Part shown: positions 20,359 to 30,482 of the stretch, piece by piece | Layout: every line of letters begins with the position of its first letter | How positions within the stretch are numbered: position 1 is the first letter of the stretch | NCBI GenBank assembly: GCA_002839335.1 | Contig: PGXU01000012.1 | Location: 1 to 64,000 of the forward strand | Direction of reading: 5' to 3' | From: Spirochaetae bacterium HGW-Spirochaetae-4 | Lineage (GTDB): Bacteria; Spirochaetota; Spirochaetia; Sphaerochaetales; Sphaerochaetaceae | Length of the DNA: 64,000 nt | Translations under genes and position numbers: made by a program | The notes under the pieces: model-generated | Seen by the model: only the letters and a program-made list of their open reading frames with translations | Databases searched by the model: none | What the model was told of the DNA's origin: nothing

Positions 20359-20379
20359 CATAATTATATTATAATTATG
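20359..20379. promoter_or_regulatory. Perfect palindrome overlapping original brnT start codon (candidate BrnA operator)
   Basis: CATAATTATA-T-TATAATTATG, 10-bp arms with 1-nt centre; last ATG is the inferred brnT start. Confidence 0.55.
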
Positions 20380-20871
20380 ATACAGTTCGAGTGAGACGAG
20401 CAGAAGGCAATTCAGAATGAACATAAGCATCATGTAGCCTTTTTGGAAGCGAAGAGTGTATTTTATGATCTTGGTGCCTTATTAATACACGATCCGGACC
20501 ACTCGGACAGCAAGGATAGGTTTATGATTCTCGGTATTAGCCAGAAACTTCATATGTTGGTTGTCTGTCATTGTTACCGATTGGAGAATGATGTTGTAAG
20601 AATTATATCTGCCAGACAAGCAACCAAGAATGAGATGATGTACTATCGTAGAGGTAACGGAATGAGAGATGAATATGATTTCAGTTCAGCACGGGAGAAT
20701 CCATATATCCCAAAACTCAAGAAACAGATAACCATCCGGCTTGATGCTCAAACCATCGAATATTTCAAGTTGATGGCAGAAGAAACCGGTATCACCTACC
20801 AGAACTTGATCAATCAATATCTTGCCGAGTGTGCGAAAAACAAAAAGTCATACCACTATACTTTTACATAA
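20377..20871 (+). pseudogene. brnTA: BrnT-like toxin joined in frame to BrnA-like antitoxin, with premature TGA at codon 6
   Basis: Own translation: MIQFE*DEQKAIQNEHKHHVAFLEAKSVFYDLGALLIHDPDHSDSKDRFMILGISQK...RIISARQATKNE (BrnT), then MRDEYDFSSARENPYIPKLKKQITIRLDAQTIEYFKLMAEETGITYQNLINQYLAECA (BrnA) with no stop between. Confidence 0.75.
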
Positions 20872-20925
20872 AAAAATATGGAGGTCATACACTGACCTCC
20901 AACTATACACATACATCCGTCGAGC

Positions 20926-23169
20926 TTATGCTTTCTTTTTGACTACTTTCCTCATGGGTTTTTCCAGCTCACGGGGCTGCATCCTAACAATCGCCTTGCG
21001 GTGCTTGATCAGGTAACAGTAATGGATCTTCTGATCCCGGATAAAGTCATCCCCAATGGTCTGCGCAGTAATCTCCTCAACGTCATATTCTTCCTCAAGC
21101 TCCGGATCGATGGAGAACTTTCGGAAATTGGTCGAGAATATCAATGTGCCCTGTTGGGACAAATGCTTCATGGTCGCATGCACCAACCTGGTTTGGTCAC
21201 GATCCACATCGAATTCCCTGCGCATCTTCGAATTGCTGAAGGTAGGGGGATCGCAGAATATCAAGTCGTACATATCGTATGTCGAGCGCAACCATTCGAT
21301 GCAATCTTCCTTGTAGAAGAAATGGTTCATACCCTCGAATCCGTTCATCCTCATATTCCTGATCGCCCAGTCTAGGTAGGTCGATGAGGCGTCGACGGAG
21401 ACCGTGCTGAGGGCCCCGCCAGCTGCCGCATGCACCGTTGCCGTCCCCGTATAGGAGAACAGGTTGAGGAAGCGCTTGCCCTCGGCCATTTCCTCGATCA
21501 TCTTACGGACCGGACGATGGTCCAGGAATATCCCCGTATCGAGATAATCGGTGAAGTTGACCATGAACATGTGCCCGTGTTCGCGAATGATAAAGAACTT
21601 TCCGGCCGATGAAAGCTTTTCGTACTGACTGAGACCTTTCTGCTCGCGCCGCTGTTTCACAAAGATCATCTCGCGCTCGATTCCCATCACACGCTCGGTC
21701 GCATCGATCAGTTCTTCGAGGCGCCGTTCGGCATCATCCGGATCAATGGTCGACGGTGGGGCATACTCCTGCAGATGCAGGTATTTGCCATCATACCAGT
21801 CGATGGCAGCCGAGTATTCGGGCATATCGGCATCGTAGATTCGGTAGGAGGTTACTCCCTGGGCTTCCATGAGCGGTTTGATCCTCGAAAGGTTCTTCTT
21901 CAACCGGTTGTACGCCATTTCCGCACCGGGAGTGAGAGGTTGAGCCAGCCGTTCCTTCTTGCGTTGGACAGCCTTGTCTATCATCTCCTGCCGCTGCTCG
22001 CGGGTGAACACGAGATAATGCGCCAACTGGGCTTCCAGTGGACCGTTATACAAGGAGTTGGTCCGATCCGGCTTCATATCGACATAGCTGAGCAGTTCCT
22101 TGTCGCCACAGAGAATGCTTACACGCCAACCGGGAAACAGGGTATTGAACTGCTTGCCCAGGGAGAGGTAGAGCGCTTCAATGGAGTCGCCACTAGCCAT
22201 GCGAACCCCATACGGAGGATCGGTGATAGCATAGTGGATGCCTTCGGGAACATCTTCCTCGGTGATCGAGGTGAAATCCTTGAGCTCGAACGAAAGCACA
22301 CTCTCGAGCCCGGCATTCTTGGCATGGAGCCGGCACAACCGGATCGCCTCGGGGTCGTTGTCCCATCCGATGATCCTGACATCCCGCTGCATACCGATCT
22401 TTTGTCTCTCGTAGGCCTCGTCCAACACCTCTTCCCAAATATCGGGATCGTGCATGTCGAGCTTGAGGAACGCGAAACGGTTGTTGTCCAGTAGTCCCGG
22501 GGCCGTATCGGTAGCCATGAGGGCCGCCTCGATGGGAATCGTACCGGAACCGCAGAACGGGTCGAGCAACAGGGCTGGTGCGCCGTCAAGCACTGTCTTG
22601 TACCAATCGCTTCGAACCAATACCGCAGAGGCGAGGTTTTCCTTGAGGACCGCACCGGTATCGCCTTCTCGGTAGCCGCGCTTGTGCAACGACTTGCCCG
22701 AGAAATCAAGATACCAGGTGACCGCATCGTGTTCGAAGTGGACATGGAACGTCACATCGGGATTGTCGAATTCGACCGTCGGGCGCTCGCCCTCATGACG
22801 CTCCTTGAGCCGATCCACAATGGCATCCTTGAGTCTGATTGCCCCGAACGTGGTCTTCTTCAACCACGGACAGTTCATGGCTGTTACCGTGACGGTGAAC
22901 GTCTTCGTCGGATCAAGCCAGGTTTCCCAAGGTATTTGCATGGAGGACTCGTAGAATTCATCGGGACCGAACAACTCGTCATCCTGGGCTATGCCCAGCA
23001 TGAGACGGGTCGAGATCCGTGTCTGCAAACAAAAGCGGTAGGCGGTGGCGAGGTCTGCCTCGAACTCCACACCGGCATTGACCAGATGAACTTCGGTAGC
23101 GCCGGCATCTTTTGCCTCTTGGGCGACCATGTCGTTCTGGTTGGCGGCAGCAGCCGCAAAGTATATCAT
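20926..23169 (-). CDS. rlmL: Bifunctional 23S rRNA (guanine-2445-N2)/(guanine-2069-N7) methyltransferase RlmKL
   Basis: THUMP region, AITDPPYGVRM, LLDPFCGSGTIPIEAALMA; second MTase domain FLNLFSYTGTATVHAAAGG, LIFCDPPTFSNSK. Confidence 0.92.
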   Translation of the reverse strand: MIYFAAAAANQNDMVAQEAKDAGATEVHLVNAGVEFEADLATAYRFCLQTRISTRLMLGIAQDDELFGPDEFYESSMQIPWETWLDPTKTFTVTVTAMNCPWLKKTTFGAIRLKDAIVDRLKERHEGERPTVEFDNPDVTFHVHFEHDAVTWYLDFSGKSLHKRGYREGDTGAVLKENLASAVLVRSDWYKTVLDGAPALLLDPFCGSGTIPIEAALMATDTAPGLLDNNRFAFLKLDMHDPDIWEEVLDEAYERQKIGMQRDVRIIGWDNDPEAIRLCRLHAKNAGLESVLSFELKDFTSITEEDVPEGIHYAITDPPYGVRMASGDSIEALYLSLGKQFNTLFPGWRVSILCGDKELLSYVDMKPDRTNSLYNGPLEAQLAHYLVFTREQRQEMIDKAVQRKKERLAQPLTPGAEMAYNRLKKNLSRIKPLMEAQGVTSYRIYDADMPEYSAAIDWYDGKYLHLQEYAPPSTIDPDDAERRLEELIDATERVMGIEREMIFVKQRREQKGLSQYEKLSSAGKFFIIREHGHMFMVNFTDYLDTGIFLDHRPVRKMIEEMAEGKRFLNLFSYTGTATVHAAAGGALSTVSVDASSTYLDWAIRNMRMNGFEGMNHFFYKEDCIEWLRSTYDMYDLIFCDPPTFSNSKMRREFDVDRDQTRLVHATMKHLSQQGTLIFSTNFRKFSIDPELEEEYDVEEITAQTIGDDFIRDQKIHYCYLIKHRKAIVRMQPRELEKPMRKVVKKKA

Positions 23170-23178
23170 AAGGACTCC

Positions 23179-24102
23179 TTACTGCAATAATGTGTCCAAT
23201 TCATCTTTTCCGAAGGGATACACGGACCCGCAATTGAAACAATGCAGTTCCAAGGGGAACGGACCCTCTGCCAGGATAGCTGTCCTTTCATCCTGCGGAA
23301 GTGATCGGAGATAATCGGCGAACCGTTTGCGGTCGCACGGACATGAGAATCCATACGGCAAATGCTCCAGATGACGCGGATCGGAAGCGGCGAACACCTC
23401 TTCCACGAAGTCCGCTCCGGACTTTCCTTCCGACAGGAATTTTCCAAGCGAAGGCATGTTCGCACAGGTCATTTCCAGTTCTTCCAGTTGGGCATCGTCC
23501 GAACCGGGCAGATTCTGAAGGAACAAACCGCCGGCACCCACCACACGACCTTCCCGGTCGAATTGGATGCTCAGTGAAACCACCGAGGGGGTCTGTTCGG
23601 AAATTAGGAAATATTCGGCCAAATCCTTGGCGATACTGCCGTGTTGGAGCATCACCTGGCCAGTGAACGGAGACTTCTTTCCTTCCAGCAATTTCGTCAC
23701 GGTAAGGAAACCGGGGCCGAAGAACGGGGAGAGGTCGAAACTTTCCAGGGGTTTGTCGATGGGAATGGGGACTTCCTTCAAATATCCCCTTACTGCGCCG
23801 ATAGCCCAGGCTTCGATATAGACACCCTTGATCGGGCCCCCGCATTCTATGGATAGTTGCACCCGGTCGTCACCTTTTACTGTCGACGCCAACAGGCCGC
23901 CGGCCAGATAGCCATGGCCGAGTACCAAGGTTTCAAGGATCCCCAGATTGTGGTTTGCACGCATCTGGTTTACTACTCCTGTTCCCTGGAGCACAACCGC
24001 ACGGATCGAACCGTCGTTCAGCAGGAAAACATCCCTTCCATCTTCAGGAAGGGATTGTATATGGGAACGTAAGAAATCATCTTCAATAGGTTTGCGAATC
24101 AT
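23179..24102 (-). CDS. hslO: Hsp33 redox-regulated chaperone
   Basis: HslO fold; C-terminal Zn motif SCPCDRKRF...LHCFNCGSVYPF (CxC...CxxC). Confidence 0.92.
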   Translation of the reverse strand: MIRKPIEDDFLRSHIQSLPEDGRDVFLLNDGSIRAVVLQGTGVVNQMRANHNLGILETLVLGHGYLAGGLLASTVKGDDRVQLSIECGGPIKGVYIEAWAIGAVRGYLKEVPIPIDKPLESFDLSPFFGPGFLTVTKLLEGKKSPFTGQVMLQHGSIAKDLAEYFLISEQTPSVVSLSIQFDREGRVVGAGGLFLQNLPGSDDAQLEELEMTCANMPSLGKFLSEGKSGADFVEEVFAASDPRHLEHLPYGFSCPCDRKRFADYLRSLPQDERTAILAEGPFPLELHCFNCGSVYPFGKDELDTLLQ

Positions 24103-24113
24103 AGTGGTATAGA

Positions 24114-26123
24114 TTACGCAACAACACCATTTTGTGCAAGCGTTTGGAACTCGTCTCCGTCGATAACTTCTTTCTCCAAGAGAATTGCCGTTATTTTTTC
24201 CAAGACTTCCCGATTTTTTCCCAACTTCTCCAGGACAGTCTTGTAGCGCTCGTTCACAATTCGTGCCGTCTCACTATCTATGTATTCTTGGGCGACTTCC
24301 GAATATTCACGGGCTCCACCCAACCCTTGGCTGGTCGTGGATGGTAGCGTTATGTTCCTGTAGCGCTCGCTCATACCGAATTCGGTGATCATACGGCGTA
24401 CCATGTCGCTTGCCCGGCTGATATCGTTTCCCGCACCGGTGGAAATCTCTCCGAAAATTAGTTCTTCGGCAGCCCTGCCTCCCATGAGTGTATCGATATT
24501 TCCAAGCAGCTCGCTTTCGCTCATGAGGAACCGGTCCTCTGTGGGATACTGCAATGTATATCCGAGCGCTCCAAGCCCACGGGGAATGATCGATATCTTC
24601 GAAACGGGAGGCGCACCAATTGTGGTATAGGCGGTGAGCGCATGACCCGTCTCATGGTATGCGACCTTCTTGCGTTCGTCATCGGTCAGGATCCTGCTTT
24701 TGCGTTGCAAGCCGGCGACAGATTTCTCGATCGCTTCCTCGAAGTCGGATTGGTTGACGGTCTTTCTTCCGGAACGGACGGCCATGAGTGCCGCCTCGTT
24801 TGCGATATTCGCAAGGTCGGCTCCGGCTAGGCCAGCGGCAGACTGTGCGATTTTGCGCAAGTCTACGCCATCGGCTATCTTGATTCCCTTCGTATGGATC
24901 TTCAGGATTGCCAAGCGCCCATCCAGATCAGGTTTGTCCACCAGGACCTGGCGGTCGAAACGACCCGGCCTCAACAAAGCCTGGTCAAGGATTTCGGGGC
25001 GGTTGGTTGCAGCGATAATGATGACCCCGGTGCGCGAGTCGAACCCATCCATCTCGACCAACAGCTGGTTGAGCGTCTGTTCGCGCTCGTCGTTGCCACC
25101 GAAGCCGGCCTGGCTTCTGGTACGGCCGATCGCGTCTATCTCATCGATGAATATGATACAGGGTGATTTTTCCCTTGCCTGCCTGAACAGGTCACGTACA
25201 CGGGCCGCACCGACACCGACGAACATCTCGACAAAGTCTGCGCCACTCATACGGAAGAAGGGAACCCCCGCTTCACCGGCCACAGCCTTTGCCAACAGGG
25301 TCTTTCCGGTTCCAGGAGGACCGACCAGCAGAACTCCCTTGGGAATCTTGCCTCCGATTTCCGTATACTTGTCCGGATTCTTCAGGAAGTCGACCACCTC
25401 CTCCAACTCGAGTTTGCTCTCATCCGCACCTGCGACATCCTTGAACCGTACCCCCGTATCTCCCTCGGCTACGATCTTCGCCTTGTTCTGGTTGAAGGAG
25501 AGGACACCTTGGCCGCCTCCCTGTCCCATCTTCGCGAACACGAAGCGCCAGATCGCAAGGAATATCAGCATGGGAAGGATATAGCTGAGCAGCGATGAGA
25601 AGAGACTTGGAGTCTCGGGCGCCGTCGCATAATATTCGATTCCGGCTTCGTCCAACAATGGTATGAAAGTCGGATCGTCCAAGGCATATGTGGAGAAGGA
25701 TTGGATATCAGGCGTCTGTTGGGTCAATCCCTGCAAGCCTGTGGTCTGTACGGTATTCACCACTTGCTCTCGGCTTATGGTGTACCCGACATACTTGTTC
25801 TCCTGGATCTCGACCCGGACGATCTGGCCGGACCGGATCATGTTCTTGAACTGGTTGTAATCGACCGCAGTCACATTCGTGTTGCGCATCAGATACGTGT
25901 TGATCATCATCATCGCAAGAATGATGAAGATAAAGTACCAGAACGAGAACTTGAAGCGCTTTCCAAAAATGGAGAATTTCCCATTGTCCTTGTGGATGCC
26001 CGGCTCTTTTTCTGGGCAAGGTTTGTTCTTGCCCATCTGATTGGGCTTCTGTTTGTCCTGGCATTCCGAATCTTTCTCTGTCATGTACACCTCATAGGCC
26101 GTCACCTGGTTGTGACGTGCCAC
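24114..26123 (-). CDS. ftsH: ATP-dependent zinc metalloprotease FtsH
   Basis: [60 protein letters not shown] zinc motif. Confidence 0.97.
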   Translation of the reverse strand: MARHNQVTAYEVYMTEKDSECQDKQKPNQMGKNKPCPEKEPGIHKDNGKFSIFGKRFKFSFWYFIFIILAMMMINTYLMRNTNVTAVDYNQFKNMIRSGQIVRVEIQENKYVGYTISREQVVNTVQTTGLQGLTQQTPDIQSFSTYALDDPTFIPLLDEAGIEYYATAPETPSLFSSLLSYILPMLIFLAIWRFVFAKMGQGGGQGVLSFNQNKAKIVAEGDTGVRFKDVAGADESKLELEEVVDFLKNPDKYTEIGGKIPKGVLLVGPPGTGKTLLAKAVAGEAGVPFFRMSGADFVEMFVGVGAARVRDLFRQAREKSPCIIFIDEIDAIGRTRSQAGFGGNDEREQTLNQLLVEMDGFDSRTGVIIIAATNRPEILDQALLRPGRFDRQVLVDKPDLDGRLAILKIHTKGIKIADGVDLRKIAQSAAGLAGADLANIANEAALMAVRSGRKTVNQSDFEEAIEKSVAGLQRKSRILTDDERKKVAYHETGHALTAYTTIGAPPVSKISIIPRGLGALGYTLQYPTEDRFLMSESELLGNIDTLMGGRAAEELIFGEISTGAGNDISRASDMVRRMITEFGMSERYRNITLPSTTSQGLGGAREYSEVAQEYIDSETARIVNERYKTVLEKLGKNREVLEKITAILLEKEVIDGDEFQTLAQNGVVA

Positions 26124-26184
26124 CTACAATATACACTTCCTGCCGGCAATCGACAAACCGGCGATTGTGGCCTATAGTCACCAT

Positions 26185-26928
26185 ATGAAATTGTCTGGAT
26201 CTGTTGTGGTGGTCACCGGAGCCTCCGACCGCTTGGGACGCATGCTCGCCCTCGGATTGGCTGCGCGTGGAGCCAAGGTGGTGGTGCATTGCCATACCCA
26301 AACCGGAAGTGCCGACAAGACCGTTGCCCTCATACAGGAACGTGGAGGGACTGCGTTTCGACTATCCGCCGACCTGACGAGTATGGAAGGTATCGAAGCC
26401 TTGGCCGCATCGCCTGTCGAACATTTCGGACGGTGGGATGCCCTGGTCAACTCTGCCTCGGTATTCCGTACGATTGGTATCGGGGAAGTTGGAGAGGCTG
26501 ATTGGCAACTTGACCAGGACCTTCACCAGAGGGCTCCATTCTTCCTTTCGAAAGCCTTGTATCGGTTTCGCGAGACCGTCGAGGTAGCGGAAACGCCTGC
26601 TTGTGTGGTGAATATCACCGACACGGGGGTCCGCCGTCCGACTGCGAGCCGTCCATCGTACTACTGCGCAAAATCTGCACTTGAAAGCCAGGCACGGATA
26701 CTTGGGGTGGCCTTCGCTCCGCTGGTACGGGTAAATACCGTGGCTCCTGGGGCTGTCATACCGGCAGTTCAAGCCGATGAAACGTATTTTGCACAGTTGA
26801 AGAAACGGTTGCCGCTAGGCAGGTTGGCATCACCCGAGGACGTGGTGGATGCGGTTATCTTCTTGTTCGAGAACGATTCAATCACGGGCCAAACAATAGC
26901 GGTTGACGGTGGCGAACACCTGTTGTAG
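26185..26928 (+). CDS. Short-chain dehydrogenase/reductase (pteridine reductase/FolM-like)
   Basis: [64 protein letters not shown]. Confidence 0.85.
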   Translation: MKLSGSVVVVTGASDRLGRMLALGLAARGAKVVVHCHTQTGSADKTVALIQERGGTAFRLSADLTSMEGIEALAASPVEHFGRWDALVNSASVFRTIGIGEVGEADWQLDQDLHQRAPFFLSKALYRFRETVEVAETPACVVNITDTGVRRPTASRPSYYCAKSALESQARILGVAFAPLVRVNTVAPGAVIPAVQADETYFAQLKKRLPLGRLASPEDVVDAVIFLFENDSITGQTIAVDGGEHLL

Positions 26929-26945
26929 ATTCTGCAGAAGATAAG

Positions 26946-26962
26946 TGTGAAAAATTTTCACA
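26946..26962. promoter_or_regulatory. Palindromic element 1 (candidate enhancer)
   Basis: TGTGAAAA-A-TTTTCACA; fits TGTGAA-N5-TTCACA. Confidence 0.55.
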
Positions 26963-27011
26963 TCCTGAAATCGATGGAAGAGCTTGCGCAGCATATATGG
27001 CAACGGATTGG

Positions 27012-27028
27012 TGTGAAAGTTATTCACA
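27012..27028. promoter_or_regulatory. Palindromic element 2 (candidate enhancer)
   Basis: TGTGAA-AGTTA-TTCACA; same geometry as element 1, 66 bp downstream. Confidence 0.55.
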
Positions 27029-27109
27029 GGAACTCAAAAAGGACTTTGACCACCAGTATTGTGTTGATTGTGTGTATTTTGCCAGACAAAGTCGACGATA
27101 CGGCTCGAT

Positions 27110-27124
27110 TGGCATACTATCTGC
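27110..27124 (+). promoter_or_regulatory. Predicted sigma-54 (-24/-12) promoter of efflux/two-component operon
   Basis: TGGCATACTATCTGC: GG and GC separated by 10 nt, as in TGGCAC-N5-TTGC. Confidence 0.55.
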
Positions 27125-27168
27125 ATGAATGTGGGAAATAACTGTTAACATATGGTAAAGGAAAACAA

Positions 27169-28608
27169 ATGGGAAACAAACGACTCATTGGTCTAATCGG
27201 TATCTGCCTGCTTGCGCTCGCATCGTTGGGTGCCGCGGATTTGGATACGATCGTAGACCAGTCCAAGCAAAACAGCAGCACAATCCAATTGATAGAGTTG
27301 AGTAAACAGAACAGCGACTTGTCGGTTGCCATGGGCGAGGTGCAGGAAACCACCGGTATCGAGGTTTCGGGGGATCTCTCCTATAAGGATGGAGCATTGG
27401 TATCAAGTGGGAAAGACAGCCTTTTGTTGTCGCCTTCTGTTGTCATTACCTTGCCCAATGATGGGAAAACCAAGATTACCGTCGGAGCCGACTCGATCAG
27501 CCGGTCGTTGACCAACGACAATTTCTGGAGTGCCGATCCGAGTGTGGGCATCTCGCACACGATAACATTCGGTGATTCGGGGGATATCCTCAGCGACTTG
27601 CAACTTGCAAAGCAAAAGCTTGAGATCGATCAGACCTACCGCCAGCGCATCTATGATTTCGAATCCTCCATCTACACCAAGATATCCGAGATCGTCACCT
27701 ACGAAATGAATCTGCTCAATGCCGAGAAGGATATCCTTATCCAAAAGACAAAGATCGACAATGCCTTGAAGTTGAAGACCACAGCTGTCGGTTCCTCCAC
27801 ATTCCGGAACATGGAACTGGAGTTGGCCAAACTGGAAAACTCCAAGTCATCGATCCAACAGAAACTGGTCATGGCAAAAACACAATACATGCAACTGACC
27901 GGCATGGAGTGGGACGGTGTCGGCTCGATACGGCAAGCCGACCTCTCCTTCGCGTTCATGCCGACCGGTGACACTACGGTAATCACCGCCGCCCTCGAAC
28001 TAGAGATCGCAAAAGAGGAATTGGCCTTGCGACAGAGGAATACCGTCATATCGGGAAATTCACGCACGGTTCCCAGCCTTACGGTTGGCGGCAGTACCGG
28101 ACTTTCCTATACCGAAGCAATCGCCACCACGTTGTTCTATGAATTGGGTGCCCAAGCGCTTTACAGTGCGAACAACTTTACCACAGGAGCCTCTGTGAAC
28201 CTGGATATTTCGGATAGCGGAGCCATTACCCCCTCGCTCACTATCAGCGGCAGTTGGAGGAACAATCCCACCATCGCCAACGATGTATTGGAAATCCAGA
28301 GCTTGCAGAACAACATCACCATAGCTGGAATCGACTATCAGGAAGCCATGTTGGACTACCAGATAAACGCGAACCAGCTTGAAGCCGACATCCTCAGCCA
28401 TCAGTTGGAGACCGAACAGTTCGAACAGACAGCTGTTTATCGCCAGCAGGTCTTGGACGAGGCTCTCCAAGCGTTTGCGAAGGGTCTGATAACCCAAACC
28501 GAAGTTGACCAAGCCCGTCTGGATGCAGAGTTGACCACCTATGAACGCACCATCTACGCACTTGAGGCGTTGGTTCTTGAAAACCGGGCGAAAGCCCTGC
28601 AATTGTAA
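27169..28608 (+). CDS. TolC-like outer-membrane efflux protein
   Basis: Signal peptide; paired coiled-coil OEP repeats; C-terminal VLDEALQAFAKGLITQTEVDQARLDAELTTYERTIYALEALVLENRAKAL. Confidence 0.8.
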   Translation: MGNKRLIGLIGICLLALASLGAADLDTIVDQSKQNSSTIQLIELSKQNSDLSVAMGEVQETTGIEVSGDLSYKDGALVSSGKDSLLLSPSVVITLPNDGKTKITVGADSISRSLTNDNFWSADPSVGISHTITFGDSGDILSDLQLAKQKLEIDQTYRQRIYDFESSIYTKISEIVTYEMNLLNAEKDILIQKTKIDNALKLKTTAVGSSTFRNMELELAKLENSKSSIQQKLVMAKTQYMQLTGMEWDGVGSIRQADLSFAFMPTGDTTVITAALELEIAKEELALRQRNTVISGNSRTVPSLTVGGSTGLSYTEAIATTLFYELGAQALYSANNFTTGASVNLDISDSGAITPSLTISGSWRNNPTIANDVLEIQSLQNNITIAGIDYQEAMLDYQINANQLEADILSHQLETEQFEQTAVYRQQVLDEALQAFAKGLITQTEVDQARLDAELTTYERTIYALEALVLENRAKALQL

Positions 28609-28629
28609 TCAAAGAGAGGATACACGATC

Positions 28630-29796
28630 ATGAGTCCCAATACGAATTCCACTGCGAATCCCAACAACAATACCGAAGATAGGGTCAGGGCCAACTTGAA
28701 GAAGAAGCTGCGAAAAAAGCGGATCAAACGTCTCATCACGTGGGCTGTGGTTGTCGTAATTCTCGGCATTGCGGTATTCAGCTACCAATTCTACAAAACC
28801 AACGGACGTATGCCATTCACCAGTGCCGACAAGGCGGCTGCCGAACAAGCTGCCACCGCCACACAAGAAACCACGGTACGGGAGATCGAATTCTCCCAGA
28901 CTATCGACATAAGTGGAAACGTCGAGGCGTTCGAGACTCAGAAGGTGGTATTCCGGTCGACCGGTGCCGTAACCGGTGTCTTTGTGGAGGAAGGTGTGCA
29001 GGTGAAGAAGGGCGACCTGCTGGCGACTATCGACGATACCTCCCAATCCTATACCTTGGCGAATATCGAATCGCAGATCGAGGAGGCGAAACTGCAAGGT
29101 TCAGTGCGTCAGCTTGAATTGCTGGAGATGCAGAAGACCATGGCTGTCAATAATCTCGACTACACGAAAGCCTATGCGAATTTCGATGGCGTGGTGGCCT
29201 CGGTCTCGGTGGATGAAGGCGACTACTTCGAAGCTGGAGATGCGGCCATGGTCATTATAGACCGCAGCAAGCTCAAGGCTACCGTGGAAATCGATGAGAT
29301 CGATATCCAGAGCGTCCAGACGGGAATGACGGCACAATTGACCTTCGATTCCATACCGGGTGCGACGATAGACGCGACTGTCACCTACATTCCCATGCTC
29401 GGTCGAACCACCAGCCAGGGAATCGGCGTCTTGGATGTCGAGATTGTCATAGAGGATCCTCCAACCGCACTGGCTCCCGGCTTCACCTTCGCAGGAACCA
29501 TCAGTGCAGATGAAGTGAAGAAGATGTTGGTGCTTCCGACTTCGGCGATAGTTTCCAATCGGCGTGGTTCGGATACGGTTCGGAAAAAGGGTGCCGACGG
29601 GAATCCCGTGGCGGTAGAGGTGACCACCAACTACTTGGGTGAAGGCATGAGTGAAATCCTTTCGGGAGATTTGAAGGTAGGCGATGTCGTGTTGATGGGA
29701 GAACCCTCCGACAGTATGTTCAATATGGGAATTCCTGGGGCCACAACCAATGAACCGGGAAGTGGACCAGGAGCTGGTCTGCGGAACGCACTGTAG
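28630..29796 (+). CDS. MacA/HlyD-like periplasmic adaptor subunit
   Basis: Single [30 protein letters not shown] biotinyl-lipoyl-like domain; [23 protein letters not shown]. Confidence 0.88.
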   Translation: MSPNTNSTANPNNNTEDRVRANLKKKLRKKRIKRLITWAVVVVILGIAVFSYQFYKTNGRMPFTSADKAAAEQAATATQETTVREIEFSQTIDISGNVEAFETQKVVFRSTGAVTGVFVEEGVQVKKGDLLATIDDTSQSYTLANIESQIEEAKLQGSVRQLELLEMQKTMAVNNLDYTKAYANFDGVVASVSVDEGDYFEAGDAAMVIIDRSKLKATVEIDEIDIQSVQTGMTAQLTFDSIPGATIDATVTYIPMLGRTTSQGIGVLDVEIVIEDPPTALAPGFTFAGTISADEVKKMLVLPTSAIVSNRRGSDTVRKKGADGNPVAVEVTTNYLGEGMSEILSGDLKVGDVVLMGEPSDSMFNMGIPGATTNEPGSGPGAGLRNAL

Positions 29797-29807
29797 GGAG
29801 CACGAAT

Positions 29808-30482
29808 ATGGCAAAAGCAGTAATTTCTCTGTACGATGTGCGTCGCTACTTTGTGATGGGCGAGTTTGTCGTCAAGGCCCTCGATGGTGTGACACTCTCA
29901 ATAGAAGAGGGTGAGTTCACCGCCATAACCGGACCCTCGGGCTCCGGCAAATCGACCCTCATGAATTTGATCGGATGTCTTGATACACCGACAGATGGCA
30001 TTATCCAGATCGACGGGGAGGAGACGTTGGGTATGAGCGAAGCCGAGCTTGCTTATATCCGCAACCAAAAAGTCGGGTTTGTATTCCAGCAATTCAACCT
30101 TTTGGGAAAGATCAACGCGTTGGAGAACGTCATGACGCCCTTGCTGTATGCGGGTGTAAGTGTGAAGGAGCGGCGCGAACGGGCGAAGTCGGCCTTGGAG
30201 CGGGTTGGGTTGGGCGATCGCATGAAGCATCGGCCGAACGAACTCTCCGGTGGGCAAAAACAACGAGTCGCGGTAGCCCGTGCATTGGTGAACAACCCGT
30301 CCATCCTGTTGGCCGACGAACCTACCGGTGCGCTCGATACCCATACCGGACGTCAGATCATGGAACTGTTCGAAGAGTTGAATGCCGAAGGTCGGACCGT
30401 AATTCTGGTTACCCATGACCATGATATCGCCATGCGTGCACGTCGGCAGGTACATGTCCGCGACGGCCATTTGGAGGGTTAG
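29808..30482 (+). CDS. MacB/LolD-type ABC transporter ATP-binding protein
   Basis: [58 protein letters not shown]. Confidence 0.95.
   Translation: MAKAVISLYDVRRYFVMGEFVVKALDGVTLSIEEGEFTAITGPSGSGKSTLMNLIGCLDTPTDGIIQIDGEETLGMSEAELAYIRNQKVGFVFQQFNLLGKINALENVMTPLLYAGVSVKERRERAKSALERVGLGDRMKHRPNELSGGQKQRVAVARALVNNPSILLADEPTGALDTHTGRQIMELFEELNAEGRTVILVTHDHDIAMRARRQVHVRDGHLEG

Noticed and set aside
26946-27028. CRP binding sites
   Set aside because: TGTGA-N7-TCACA spacing is one base too long for canonical CRP (N6); an NtrC-type enhancer is the better explanation given the downstream -24/-12 promoter.
26947-27141. 64-aa + ORF between SDR and TolC genes
   Set aside because: Overlaps both palindromes and the predicted sigma-54 promoter; no RBS or recognisable domain.
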